Notes: a model not told the origin generated them from the sequence alone. A stretch of DNA of 35,915 bases from an uncultured Dorea sp. (GCA_910584095.1 CAJTYU010000029.1:1-35915), one strand, 5' to 3'. Numbered from the stretch's first letter, positions 25,792 to 34,146 are shown. Numbers and translations are program-made.

Positions 25792-25826
25792 GTCAAAATT
25801 TCCTTGCCGACCTGTTTATTACATCA

Positions 25827-27158
25827 TTAATATTTCACATATAAAACACAAAACATAGCGTAAAAAGATAAACCAAGCATAAACAGACATATCATATGCG
25901 CGATAGCAGACGCGGCCTTTTCATTCAGACACGCGCCAATACTCCTAACTCCAGCCGTTATCAGCAACGCCAGCGGCACCAGCATCGGCATACAATACCT
26001 TCCCTGGGCCTGAAAATCATTAAAATATGAATAGTAAACACTAAGCGCTATAGTAAACGCACATACGCCGCACATACACCCGTAAAATAACGCCTTGTCC
26101 CAATTAATCTTTTTCTTTTTCCTAAGATATGGAATCAACGCTATGATATTTCCAAATAATCCCATCCCCATCAGACAGTAATATATTTTGTAGTATATCT
26201 CTTCAAGAAAATACTCCATATAACCGAATGCAGCAACAAAACTCTGCATAGAGCTTTTTATCCATTGCATATCGATCAGTACATACTTCAAACTGTATCC
26301 CAAATTTGACGGAGTAGCCCTATTTGACGGCTTAAAATTCTCCGCCGCATTTAATTCGGCACACTTACTTGACGCGCGCATCCCCATAATATCTCCGTCA
26401 TATAGAAATCCATTCCTTATAAACCACCAGCCGGCCACAAGAAATGCACTGAGAGCCGCCCAGCCTGTCCTTATCAAAATAAACTGCAGCTTATCCTCTA
26501 TGTCTTTATCCAAAACCACGGCAAAAAGACAATACACTGCTCCAAACAAAATCATACCATAAGCATTGTAATAGGAAAGAGCACAGAACCCTAACCCACA
26601 TCCTAAAAATATACAGCTTTTTATATCCCAGCTTTTGTCTTTCCCACAGAGAAGCGCGTAAATAATCCATGCTACAGAAAACACTGCAATACTATCGCAA
26701 TTCACATACCCGGATATATAAATAAACTCGGGCAGCAGCGCAACTGTCAAAACAAAAAGCCATTGATATATGCCGTCAAATAATCTGGCTCCTATTTTTA
26801 AACAAAAAATAACGGTTCCCATGGAAAAAAACATACTAACTAACCGAGCCGCATATAACAGGCTCAGCGCATCTCCCCCAAATAACCCCGCAAACTTCAT
26901 GAACAGCGCCGAAAATATATACGTATTAATTGGAGTAAATGCATACGAAATCCCCCATGTCTCATCCAAAATTTCAGGAGCATCCCCCCTTGGAAGACTA
27001 GAATATTCATATATATATTTCGGAATTTGATACCGCATGGCCTCATCCGGCGCCCCATTATACGGCAGAACAAATACCACCGTCAAATATAATGAAAAAA
27101 CTAATAACAAAAACAGAAAGATATCCTTTCTGTCTTTAATTTTTTCAATCTTTATCAT
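25827..27158 (-). CDS. GT-C-fold membrane glycosyltransferase, DUF2142-like
   Basis: Polytopic membrane protein, 443 residues, about ten helices. An acidic loop after the first helix reads LPYNGAPDEAMRYQIPKYI, where the D/E pair fits the catalytic acid of GT-C enzymes. Later features are YNAYGMILFGAV and FQAQGRYCMPMLVPLALL, the latter typical of DUF2142 proteins. GT-C enzymes use polyprenyl-phosphate sugars on the outer face, so this is a good candidate to attach the sugar supplied by the GtrB/ArnC-like enzyme at 20716-21642. Its ATG overlaps the stop of the preceding membrane gene (ATGA), implying coupled translation. It ends about 35 bases before the promoter of the aminosugar operon with no clear terminator, so readthrough is possible. 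Acceptor and donor are inferred from context. Confidence 0.78.
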   Translation of the reverse strand: MIKIEKIKDRKDIFLFLLLVFSLYLTVVFVLPYNGAPDEAMRYQIPKYIYEYSSLPRGDAPEILDETWGISYAFTPINTYIFSALFMKFAGLFGGDALSLLYAARLVSMFFSMGTVIFCLKIGARLFDGIYQWLFVLTVALLPEFIYISGYVNCDSIAVFSVAWIIYALLCGKDKSWDIKSCIFLGCGLGFCALSYYNAYGMILFGAVYCLFAVVLDKDIEDKLQFILIRTGWAALSAFLVAGWWFIRNGFLYDGDIMGMRASSKCAELNAAENFKPSNRATPSNLGYSLKYVLIDMQWIKSSMQSFVAAFGYMEYFLEEIYYKIYYCLMGMGLFGNIIALIPYLRKKKKINWDKALFYGCMCGVCAFTIALSVYYSYFNDFQAQGRYCMPMLVPLALLITAGVRSIGACLNEKAASAIAHMICLFMLGLSFYAMFCVLYVKY

Positions 27159-27919
27159 TCTTTTTCCTCTATTCCTTTAATATTCCCTACAAAAATCAAA
27201 CCAATACAGCTCATTATAAAAATCCAAATCTTGATAGATACTTCTAAATTATTTACCGCAGCTATTATCCATATATAATTCACAAATATCGAACAGCAAT
27301 AAATGAAAAATAGATTTTTATATCTTTTTCTTATTATCCTGCTTAACATATAAACACTGGCAAAAATGAAGAAAATAAATCCATATACCGTTTCTTTTAT
27401 CAATACGTCAATAATATTTGTTTGTTTTCTATTATTCAAATACAGTCTTCCATCATCCCGGATACTATATTCATCACCAATCGACGACTGTTCAAAGTCA
27501 ACCCGAACGGAATTAACATAATCTCCTATGATAAACTCGTTATGGCCGCCGTATGCCTTTCCAGTATTTTTTTCCGAAAAAATATAATCCAATCCATAAT
27601 AAATCTTATAATCGCCTGCATAATCATCCGATATATTTAAGGAAACATCCCAAACCCATACCGGCGAGACATCATAAACAATAAAAGGATCATTTCCTGT
27701 AATTTGAATGCAATTTTCTTGATCTATTACGCAGTCATTTGTTTTCACTGAATCAATTACATTTATTTCTTGAGGATGGTATTCCGCTTTTTTTACAAAA
27801 AACCTAACCTCCTTTTTATCATGCAGTACTAGCATAAATAATACTATCATTATATAAATCAGAAAAAGCACGAAATATAATATTATCCTTTTCTTATCCT
27901 TCAAACAGCTCCACCTCAT
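27155..27919 (-). CDS. Unknown membrane protein coupled to the DUF2142-like glycosyltransferase
   Basis: 254 residues that I do not recognise as a named family. One helix near the N-terminus (about 12-32, IILYFVLFLIYIMIVLFML) precedes a predicted extracellular, beta-rich domain (about 40-175, with GNDPFIVYDVSPVWVWDVSL and KIYYGLDYIF). Three helices close the protein (about 178-250). It overlaps the next gene by four bases (ATGA), so a shared complex with the glycosyltransferase is plausible. The ATG at 27919 has no ribosome site. A TTG at 27904 (MKDKKRII) has GAGGTG 7 bases upstream and may be the true start. A promoter at 27998-28026 would drive the pair. Confidence 0.75.
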   Translation of the reverse strand: MRWSCLKDKKRIILYFVLFLIYIMIVLFMLVLHDKKEVRFFVKKAEYHPQEINVIDSVKTNDCVIDQENCIQITGNDPFIVYDVSPVWVWDVSLNISDDYAGDYKIYYGLDYIFSEKNTGKAYGGHNEFIIGDYVNSVRVDFEQSSIGDEYSIRDDGRLYLNNRKQTNIIDVLIKETVYGFIFFIFASVYMLSRIIRKRYKNLFFIYCCSIFVNYIWIIAAVNNLEVSIKIWIFIMSCIGLIFVGNIKGIEEKE

Positions 27920-27997
27920 AATCCGTTTTATGACCTATTCATTTGCTTCATCCTTCTATCACATCCGATCAAAGGAAATAGGTCCATCCCCAGACAA

Positions 27998-28026
27998 ATG
28001 ATACCATATCTTTACACATTGCTCAA
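27998..28026 (-). promoter_or_regulatory. Possible sigma-A promoter for the 27155-27919 / DUF2142 pair
   Basis: TTGAGC (28026-28021), 17 bases, then TATCAT (28003-27998) on the minus strand, just past the terminator of the lipoprotein gene. Four of six -35 and five of six -10 positions match. It leaves a leader of about 80 bases before the coding start. Confidence 0.55.
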
Positions 28027-28051
28027 TATTTTTCTTGTTTTTCTACAATAA

Positions 28052-28088
28052 GAGACAATACTAACCGAACCCTGGGCAGTATTGTCTC
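28052..28088 (-). terminator. Terminator hairpin after the trigger-factor-like lipoprotein
   Basis: GAGACAATACT and AGTATTGTCTC (28078-28088 and 28052-28062 in window coordinates) pair over 11 perfect bp around a 15-base loop. The hairpin sits 5 bases past the gene stop. On the minus strand TTATTGT follows. It separates the lipoprotein from the glycosyltransferase pair. Confidence 0.78.
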
Positions 28089-28092
28089 AAAA

Positions 28093-29139
28093 CTATTGTT
28101 CTTTTTGTTTACAATTATCAGCAAGCCATTCTTTTACCAGATTTTGTATAACAAGCTCTTTCAAAGAATCCTCATCCACCATTTCTTTCAATGCGTCCAC
28201 ATCCAGATATCCATACAAGTCTGCCAGCTTCTGATATTCTTTTTCTAATTCATCACCCTCAGGCAGCAGCTTTTCTTCTTCCGCTATTAAATCCGCAACC
28301 AGTCTCTGCTTAAGCTCCACCTTAGCAGCCTCTTCCGCCTGTTTTTCAAATTCTCCCGCCGTAATTCCAATCTGAGCCTGCACATAGGCCTCGTAATCCA
28401 TCTCCGAACTTTCCGCCATATCTTTGTACTGTTGAATCAAAGAACCTGAAATTTTTTTTATTTCTTCTTCAGGATATTTCTCCACCTCCGCCTTTTCAAG
28501 CACCGCATTCCACACCGCGTCCTGGAGCATGGAATCGTTATCTACAGACATATTACCTTCTAACATCTTCCTGACTTCTTCCCTATAGTCTTCTACTGTC
28601 TTTGCACTTTCAGAAATAGTCTGAACGAATTCATCCGTGAGTTCTGTCGGCCTTGTTATTACATTCACTGTAACTGTATATACAGCCTCCTTGCCCGACA
28701 GGTCTGGATTGTTGGCATAATTTTCCGGAAGAACGCCTCCCCATTCATATACATCCCCGGCAGCATGTCCGATAAGTCCTTCGTCAAATCCCTCAAGAAA
28801 CTGACCTAATCCAAGCTGAATAGAAAAATTCTCTGCGTTTCCACCGTCAAACTCCTGCCCATCTACTGTGCCGGCATAGTTGATATCCACAACATCGCCG
28901 ATTTCTGCGCCACGGTCAGTAACCTCCACCGAATTCTGAATAAGGATAGAATTAATATAATTCTCTACATCTTCGTCCGTCACTTCCGATACATCCATCA
29001 CTTCATCAACTTCAATCCCTCTATACCCCTCTACCGTCACATACTCATTGGACGCCTTATTATCATTTTTTCCGCATCCTGCCAGCAGTGCAGATAATGT
29101 TGCTATACTCATAAAATAATATGCTATTTTTTTCTTCAT
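28093..29139 (-). CDS. Lipoprotein with FKBP and trigger-factor C-terminal domains
   Basis: Predicted extracellular lipoprotein peptidyl-prolyl isomerase/chaperone, 348 residues. The signal peptide ends in a lipobox LAGC with C22 as the lipidated residue. The FKBP domain (about 75-160) carries GDVVDINYAGTVDGQEFDGG and LGLGQFLEGFDEGLIG, the form seen in trigger factor rather than in ordinary FKBPs. Residues about 165-345 are helical and acidic, like the trigger-factor C-terminal chaperone arms. There is no ribosome-binding domain. The start is the ATG at 29139, with GAGGTG a few bases upstream; an in-frame ATG at 29151 would put four extra residues before the signal peptide. A folding role for secreted or wall proteins is likely, analogous to PrsA. 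It is monocistronic with its own terminator and is next to the divergent LytTR gene. Confidence 0.88.
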   Translation of the reverse strand: MKKKIAYYFMSIATLSALLAGCGKNDNKASNEYVTVEGYRGIEVDEVMDVSEVTDEDVENYINSILIQNSVEVTDRGAEIGDVVDINYAGTVDGQEFDGGNAENFSIQLGLGQFLEGFDEGLIGHAAGDVYEWGGVLPENYANNPDLSGKEAVYTVTVNVITRPTELTDEFVQTISESAKTVEDYREEVRKMLEGNMSVDNDSMLQDAVWNAVLEKAEVEKYPEEEIKKISGSLIQQYKDMAESSEMDYEAYVQAQIGITAGEFEKQAEEAAKVELKQRLVADLIAEEEKLLPEGDELEKEYQKLADLYGYLDVDALKEMVDEDSLKELVIQNLVKEWLADNCKQKEQ

Positions 29140-29466
29140 ACTCCACCTCATACTTTATAAAAATAAAATTTAATTATTTCTTTCCACAAATAATTCACTT
29201 ATGTCTTTCTAACCTCAAACAGCATCATATATTTTTATATCACATTTAACGTCTGAAAGAAACCTTTTTCATAACTTTTTTTGAATTTTAGTATTATCAA
29301 TCCCATACATTATCTTCCAAAGCTTAACATACACAACATATTCCAACTTCAAATTATCATATCTGGCTTTTCTTTCCTATTTTTTCATTTCTTTTATACA
29401 AATTCCGTCATTTTTCGACTTTTTGATTGTCTTATATATAGAATATACCATAAGGAGACTACAAAA
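29140..29466. other. AT-rich divergent intergenic region (327 bp)
   Basis: This region separates the leftward lipoprotein gene from the rightward LytTR gene and must hold both promoters. On the minus strand an extended -10 TGATATAAA lies near 29245-29255 with a poor -35. On the plus strand the best candidate near the LytTR gene, TCGACT with TAGAAT 18 bases on, lies so close to the ribosome site that it is doubtful. No ORF with coding character, no stable hairpin and no clear LytTR-type direct repeat was found by eye. I assign no definite element. Confidence 0.5.
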
Positions 29467-29907
29467 ATGCATTGGTTACAAGATTATCCCTTCAATAAAT
29501 CACAACAGACAAATCTATCTCTTTTTCTTAAGCGCTATGGTATCTCAGGCCTGATGTGTGCAATACAGTCTTATACTGACATGCAGCAGGAATACATCTG
29601 TAAAACCCGGGCGTCCCTGTCCCGTCTCAAAATCAATGATATTTTCTATCTGGAAATTCAGGAACACACGATTGCCGTTCATACTCAGAGGGGAATCTAT
29701 CGAAAATACGGCTCGTTAAGCAATGAGCTGAAGCACTTATCCCCTTGCGGATTTATGAAATGTAATCAAAGCTGCATCGTCTCCATCCGTAAAATTCAAA
29801 CAATCAGCAATGATAATATCATTCTAACCAATGATAAACATCTGCATATGAGCAGACATTATGCGCCTCAGATCATTATGGCTTTTTCCCGCAGCTTTCC
29901 TCTTTGA
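29467..29907 (+). CDS. Stand-alone LytTR-domain DNA-binding regulator
   Basis: 146-residue cytoplasmic transcription regulator, the only plus-strand gene in the window. The C-terminal 100 residues (about 46-143) form a LytTR domain: INDIFYLEIQEHTIAVHTQ, a RKYGSLSNELKHL helix, and FMKCNQSCIVSIRKIQTIS followed by the final strand pair. The 45-residue N-terminal part (WLQDYPFNKSQQTNLSLFL) is short and unfamiliar, with no receiver domain, so it is not a classical response regulator. AAGGAG lies 9 bases before the ATG. Open frame upstream to 29281 lacks a ribosome site and is ignored. LytTR proteins often control exopolysaccharide, autolysin or bacteriocin genes, so control of the neighbouring envelope genes is possible but not shown. 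Confidence 0.85.
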   Translation: MHWLQDYPFNKSQQTNLSLFLKRYGISGLMCAIQSYTDMQQEYICKTRASLSRLKINDIFYLEIQEHTIAVHTQRGIYRKYGSLSNELKHLSPCGFMKCNQSCIVSIRKIQTISNDNIILTNDKHLHMSRHYAPQIIMAFSRSFPL

Positions 29908-29935
29908 CTGATAGTACTCTTATATGAATCTAAAA

Positions 29936-29997
29936 AAGAGATGGATCTTTGGACACGCTTTGCTTTCCGGCAGCGCTTTCCAAATGATTCATCTCTT
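29936..29997 (-). terminator. Long hairpin terminator between convergent genes
   Basis: AAGAGATGGATC (29936-29947) pairs with GATTCATCTCTT (29986-29997), one G-U pair in 12. Inside it TTTGGA pairs with TCCAAA, making a long stem of about 18 bp with a further small inner stem. On the minus strand the stem is followed by TTTTTT, so it terminates the cdaA-to-SH3 operon. On the plus strand it lies 28 bases past the LytTR stop but lacks a T run, so it may terminate that gene only weakly. Confidence 0.85.
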
Positions 29998-30001
29998 ACC
30001 C

Positions 30002-30751
30002 CTATTCTTCCGACAGCCACTCCTGATATACATAGCCGATCTTGCCATTGTAGTTAATCCGCCACCAGCCATTTTTCTCGTCAGTCACCTTTACTTTTGC
30101 GCCTTTCTCTAAGACGCCCAGCTTCGCAGAATTTATATCTGCATCGCTGCGGATATTAACTCCCTTGCTGCAATCGACTGTCATTGTCCTTTCAGTAAAT
30201 TTCTTATTAGATTCCTGTGCACCGGACTCCAAATCCGTTACCTCTTTATCTGTCTCCGTAAGCCATTTCCCGTATATATAACCAGTTTGTCCCTTATAAT
30301 CAAAGCTGCACCAGTCGTTTTCAATGCCGGTAACTGTTATGACAGTCCCCCTTTCCAAATCGCCAAGAATCGATTTATCCGTACTTGGACCGCTTCTAAC
30401 GTTCACGCCCATCCTGCAGTCCACCTCCATACGGATCTTCCCACCCTTCATAGAGACCGTTGAAGGAACCTCCTCCAGCAAATCCTTCCGGATATATCCT
30501 GTATTACTGTCATATTCTACTGAGCACCAGCCGTTGCTTTCACTGATTACAACAACGCGGGTTCCCTGCGGCAGGCAGTCACGGACAGCTTCATTCATAC
30601 TTGGACCGCTCCGGACATTTGCTCCCTGTCTGCAGTTAACCGTCATGTTCTCCTCTGCCACTGCACAGCTCTCAAAACCAATACCTAAAGCAAAAATGAG
30701 CGAGAGTGATAAAATAGTCCCGCCAGTCAGCAGTATATCCTTTATCCTCAT
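30002..30751 (-). CDS. Secreted protein with three SH3b domains
   Basis: 249 residues: a signal peptide (IKDILLTGGTILSLSLIFAL, cleavage likely after AVA) and three bacterial SH3 domains at about 35-92, 108-165 and 188-247. Each has the pattern of GANVRSGPS, a turn, NGWCSVEY and GYIRKDLL. SH3b domains bind peptidoglycan peptides or other wall ligands. There is no catalytic domain, so this is probably a wall-binding adaptor or sensor. I start it at the ATG 30751, with GGAGGT about 10 bases upstream; the longer open frame begins inside the nucleotidyltransferase gene. It overlaps that gene's tail closely (stop at 30759), so it belongs to the cdaA operon and is its last gene. Confidence 0.85.
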   Translation of the reverse strand: MRIKDILLTGGTILSLSLIFALGIGFESCAVAEENMTVNCRQGANVRSGPSMNEAVRDCLPQGTRVVVISESNGWCSVEYDSNTGYIRKDLLEEVPSTVSMKGGKIRMEVDCRMGVNVRSGPSTDKSILGDLERGTVITVTGIENDWCSFDYKGQTGYIYGKWLTETDKEVTDLESGAQESNKKFTERTMTVDCSKGVNIRSDADINSAKLGVLEKGAKVKVTDEKNGWWRINYNGKIGYVYQEWLSEE

Positions 30752-30758
30752 ATTCCTA

Positions 30759-31697
30759 TTACCTCCGTTCCGATACATCCGCATACAGCTTGTCCGCATA
30801 CACTCCGTCAGCCACCAGTTTCTGTATTTCTTCTGTAACATCCTTTTTGTCTTCCCTGTAAGTTACGCCAAACCACTTATCATGAGACTGCAAAACTTCT
30901 ACCCGCATCTTTCCTTCTTCCAGCAAGCCTCCGATAATCGTCGGAAGAAGATATTCTCCGGTTGGGTTGTCAGCATCCAGACTGTCCAGAAACTGATTGA
31001 AGCCATCCTCTAGAATCCCTATAAATGCCGGTGAAAGCCCCCACATATTCATAGAAACTTCTGAATCAACATCAATATTGGTCAGTTCTCCTTTCTCATT
31101 CTGTACCGCCGCACCGTCTCGTGTTTTGACAATACCACGCGTCTCCACAATTTCTGTCAGCATATTATCTGTATTTACTTTGCAGACTCCTCTGGTTACT
31201 CCGCCATTATCGCTCAATGTATTCTTCAGAATAAATCCAATCATACATGCGGAATATCCGTCGTCGGAAGATTTGCTGATTAAATATTCATATGCCTTCT
31301 TATATGCTTCTTTACCATAATAATCATCAGCATTGATTACTAAAAACGGTTCCTGCAACACATCTTTGCAGCAAAGGATTGCCTGACCGGTCCCCCATGG
31401 CTTTTTTCGTCCTTCTGCCTTATAGCGGAACTGCTCTGGAATATCATCCAATTCCTGATAGGCATACTCAACTTTCACAATCTTTTCAATCCGTCTGCCG
31501 ATAACCTGTTTAAAATCTTCTTCTAGATCCTTACGGATAACAAATACAACTTTATCAAAGCCTGCTTCCATAGCGTCATAAATAGAATAATCCATAATAA
31601 TCTCCCCGCCAGGGCCCACAGTCTCCAATTGTTTGATCCCGCCGCCAAATCTGCTGCCTATTCCAGCCGCCATGATCACTAATGTAGCTTTTCCCAT
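30759..31697 (-). CDS. Sugar-phosphate nucleotidyltransferase family protein
   Basis: 312-residue nucleotidyltransferase of the GT-A-like NTP_transferase superfamily. The N-terminal nucleotide-binding signature is LVIMAAGIGSRFGGGIKQL (a G-x-G-x-R...K motif), and the Mg-binding acidic patch is FLVINADDYYGKEAY. Later ETRGIVKTRDGAA and NMWGLSP are consistent with the family. It should activate a sugar phosphate or a related alcohol phosphate with an NTP; the substrate is not evident. AAGGAG lies 5 bases before the ATG, 18 bases after the HPr stop. Its place at the end of the cdaA operon is unusual, since many Gram-positive cdaA-cdaR operons continue with glmM. It may supply a wall-precursor sugar, but this is inference. 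Confidence 0.85.
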   Translation of the reverse strand: MGKATLVIMAAGIGSRFGGGIKQLETVGPGGEIIMDYSIYDAMEAGFDKVVFVIRKDLEEDFKQVIGRRIEKIVKVEYAYQELDDIPEQFRYKAEGRKKPWGTGQAILCCKDVLQEPFLVINADDYYGKEAYKKAYEYLISKSSDDGYSACMIGFILKNTLSDNGGVTRGVCKVNTDNMLTEIVETRGIVKTRDGAAVQNEKGELTNIDVDSEVSMNMWGLSPAFIGILEDGFNQFLDSLDADNPTGEYLLPTIIGGLLEEGKMRVEVLQSHDKWFGVTYREDKKDVTEEIQKLVADGVYADKLYADVSERR

Positions 31698-31715
31698 ATC
31701 CTCTCCTTACCGGTT

Positions 31716-31979
31716 CTATTCTCCCAAGCCGTCCTCTACTGCTTTAACCATTGCCGCCAAAGCCTCCTGCTCATCTGTGCCTTCGCACATTAGTTCAATC
31801 TCGTCTCCCTTTTTGATACAGGCGCCCAACACACTAAGCACACTCTTTGCATTCGCGTTTGTCTCTCCATGCTGAAAAGTAATTCTACTGTCATATCTTA
31901 CCGCTGTATTGCAGAAGATTCCAGCAGGCCGTAAATGAAGCCCCGTAGGATTGATGATTGTAACCTTCCTGCTAACCAT
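31716..31979 (-). CDS. HPr family phosphocarrier protein
   Basis: 87-residue HPr. The phosphorylated histidine is H15 in NPTGLHLRPAG, and the regulatory serine is S46 in NAKSVLSVLG, both in canonical numbering from the ATG at 31979. That start has GGAGGT 7 bases upstream; an in-frame ATG at 31994 sits only 2 bases past another AGGAG-like run, so I reject it. Its ribosome site lies in the last codons of cdaR, so translation is coupled. No EI or PTS EII gene is present, so this may be a paralog with a regulatory role, linking carbon state to the c-di-AMP operon, or the main HPr. Both sites are intact, unlike Crh, which lacks the histidine. Confidence 0.93.
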   Translation of the reverse strand: MVSRKVTIINPTGLHLRPAGIFCNTAVRYDSRITFQHGETNANAKSVLSVLGACIKKGDEIELMCEGTDEQEALAAMVKAVEDGLGE

Positions 31980-31983
31980 GCCT

Positions 31984-33240
31984 TTAACCTCCATTCTCCT
32001 TTTTCTCTAGTATAATTTCAACCGTAACTATTCCCTCCAAGGAACAATCCTCCGGAAGTTCTATCTTTACCGGTACCGTATATGTCCCCGCTTTTTGATA
32101 TTCTTTTAAATCAATAACCGCCATCCGCTCAATGTTCAGTTCCTCCAGGCTTTCTTTTGCCCCTCTTACATGAACCTCCAGATCCTCAGTCTTCGTATAA
32201 TGCATGCGCAAATCATCGTCTAAATTTTTCACAGTAATTGATCCAATAGGCAATTCATAATTTCTGGTTCCATTTCTTTCTATGGCAATTGTAATAATCA
32301 TGGAATTTGCCATACTATCTGCCAGTTGGACTCCATTCGGCAGGTATTCTTCTAGATTTAGCGTAAAATCCGTTCTAGAATTAACTATCTGCCCTTCAAA
32401 CTCTTCCGCCGGAATCTCAATACTATCTACTTCATCCAATATATCATCCGGTCCCGCAATCTCAATTTCTTCCGGCGCCAGCTTTACAGACGATATAGAA
32501 TGCCCTTCTTTTACCGCAATCTTAGATGTATCTACATCTACCGGAACCTGGCGGGTCTTATACAATGTTACTGCAACGTTGACGCCAAAATTGCCAAGAT
32601 TATTCGCCAGCCGCGACTGATCAATCAAATTATTGTCTTCATCATAAAACATCAGCTGCGATGCTAAAATAGAATCCTCTCCTAAGCCAGATACATCAAC
32701 TTCTGCCGTCACTTTACTAATCCTGTCAACCAAAGACTCCGGTCCATTAATGGTAACTGTTTCCGGATCCGTCTGCAGATTCCCTAAAACGAAACCATCC
32801 CGCACCTCGCCTGTCGCCATAGGCGTTATATTTGAAGTCTTGCTCACATTTTCCTCTATCAGAATCTGCAGGTTTCTTGGACTAGTATAAATGCTTTCGT
32901 AATTCCCCTCATATCCGACAACCATAGCCTCAAGCGGTATCTGGGAATCCAGATACATCTCTTTGATATCCGCTGTTACAATAATATCTTCCGCTTTGAT
33001 CTTACTTAACGTACGGCGTTTTGCAGATATGGTAACATCCACATTTTGAGTATCGTCCACAATCTGATAAGTCTTCTTCTGTTCCGTAAGTATCTCAGAA
33101 TGTTCTACGATTACCGGTATCCCGGAAAAAGTCTTGGACATAACCGGATTATCAATATTAACCACTATCAGCCATAAAAGAAATGCAAACAAAAATGCTA
33201 ACAGCTTAAGGCCAAGGTTATTTTTAAGAATCTTCCCCAT
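31984..33240 (-). CDS. cdaR: CdaA regulator (YbbR-domain protein CdaR)
   Basis: Membrane-anchored extracellular YbbR-repeat protein, 418 residues. A single N-terminal helix (about 8-28, GLKLLAFLFAFLLWLIVVNI) is followed by four YbbR-type beta repeats. These carry recurring patterns such as PETVTINGPESLVDRI and PEEIEIAGPDDILDEV. It partners and modulates the diadenylate cyclase CdaA. The coding region overlaps the end of cdaA by 17 bases, and AAGGGTG precedes the ATG. HPr follows at once. Length and order match known cdaA-cdaR pairs. Confidence 0.93.
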   Translation of the reverse strand: MGKILKNNLGLKLLAFLFAFLLWLIVVNIDNPVMSKTFSGIPVIVEHSEILTEQKKTYQIVDDTQNVDVTISAKRRTLSKIKAEDIIVTADIKEMYLDSQIPLEAMVVGYEGNYESIYTSPRNLQILIEENVSKTSNITPMATGEVRDGFVLGNLQTDPETVTINGPESLVDRISKVTAEVDVSGLGEDSILASQLMFYDEDNNLIDQSRLANNLGNFGVNVAVTLYKTRQVPVDVDTSKIAVKEGHSISSVKLAPEEIEIAGPDDILDEVDSIEIPAEEFEGQIVNSRTDFTLNLEEYLPNGVQLADSMANSMIITIAIERNGTRNYELPIGSITVKNLDDDLRMHYTKTEDLEVHVRGAKESLEELNIERMAVIDLKEYQKAGTYTVPVKIELPEDCSLEGIVTVEIILEKKENGG

Positions 33241-34099
33241 GATTCACCCTTTCTTTCCGTTTCGCAAAAAATCTTCTGGAAGCCTTTCTTTTATTCTGTA
33301 TCCGGACAAACTGTTCCCTCAGTTCTTCCGGTATAAGTCCTCTGGTCAGCCTTCCTCCCTGAGCTATAGACACATGACCGGTCTCTTCTGATACAACAAC
33401 CACTAATGCATCGCTGACCTCGCTCATACCTACTGCCGCCCGGTGTCTAGTACCCAGTCCTTTACTGAGTCCCATATTATCAGATAACGGCAAATAACAG
33501 GTTGCCGCTACAATCCTGTCATTACGTATGATAATCGCGCCGTCGTGCAGCGGTGTATTATGCTCAAATATATTAATCAACACTTGACTGGAAACCAGAC
33601 AATCCATCTGAATCCCTGTTATTTCATATTCTGTAAGCTGGATCGCTTGTTCCACCACAATCAGCGCGCCAGTCTTAACCTTACTCATCTCAAATACCGC
33701 CCGAATGATACCCTCTACCGTGTTATCACTAAAACGCCCCTTTTCTTTTGTGTCAAAGGGTACCATAGACGAAATAAGCTGCTTTTCCCCAAGCTTTTCC
33801 AAGCCCCTGCGCAGTTCCGGCTGAAAAACCACAACCGCCGCCGTTGCAACCACAGTAGCCATATGCCTCACAATCCATAGAATCGTATGCATCTGGAACA
33901 GCGCTGCAATCAAAATAAATACTGAAAGCACCAGAATCCCTCGAAGCAGCATCCACGCCTTTGTATTCTTAATCCATATCATAATCTGATATACCAGAAA
34001 TGTAATGATAATGATTTCCAGCATATCCATAATACCAACCTGCGGAAAGTACAGGCTCTTCAGATATTCATCAACAAACTGTGTAATTCTTTGCTCCAT
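33224..34099 (-). CDS. cdaA: Diadenylate cyclase CdaA (c-di-AMP synthase)
   Basis: Membrane diadenylate cyclase, 291 residues, making c-di-AMP from two ATP. Three N-terminal helices (about 25-90) precede the DAC domain (about 105-260), with catalytic DGA (186-188) and RHR (218-220) motifs, both intact. c-di-AMP controls potassium and osmolyte balance and wall integrity in Gram-positive bacteria. GGGGAG lies 8 bases before the ATG. It is third in the operon from the promoter at 35745-35773, with a 47-base gap after the upstream membrane protein. The C-terminal tail ends in a basic stretch (KRKASRRFFAKRKERV). Confidence 0.96.
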   Translation of the reverse strand: MEQRITQFVDEYLKSLYFPQVGIMDMLEIIIITFLVYQIMIWIKNTKAWMLLRGILVLSVFILIAALFQMHTILWIVRHMATVVATAAVVVFQPELRRGLEKLGEKQLISSMVPFDTKEKGRFSDNTVEGIIRAVFEMSKVKTGALIVVEQAIQLTEYEITGIQMDCLVSSQVLINIFEHNTPLHDGAIIIRNDRIVAATCYLPLSDNMGLSKGLGTRHRAAVGMSEVSDALVVVVSEETGHVSIAQGGRLTRGLIPEELREQFVRIQNKRKASRRFFAKRKERVNHGEDS

Positions 34100-34146
34100 C
34101 CTGTCACTCCCCTTACATCTCTATCAAAATCCGGCATCCGTCAGAT

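Noticed and set aside
29281..29466. Upstream extension of the LytTR open frame to 29281
   Set aside because: The added part is low-complexity, has no ribosome site, and the ATG at 29467 has a clear AAGGAG at proper spacing.
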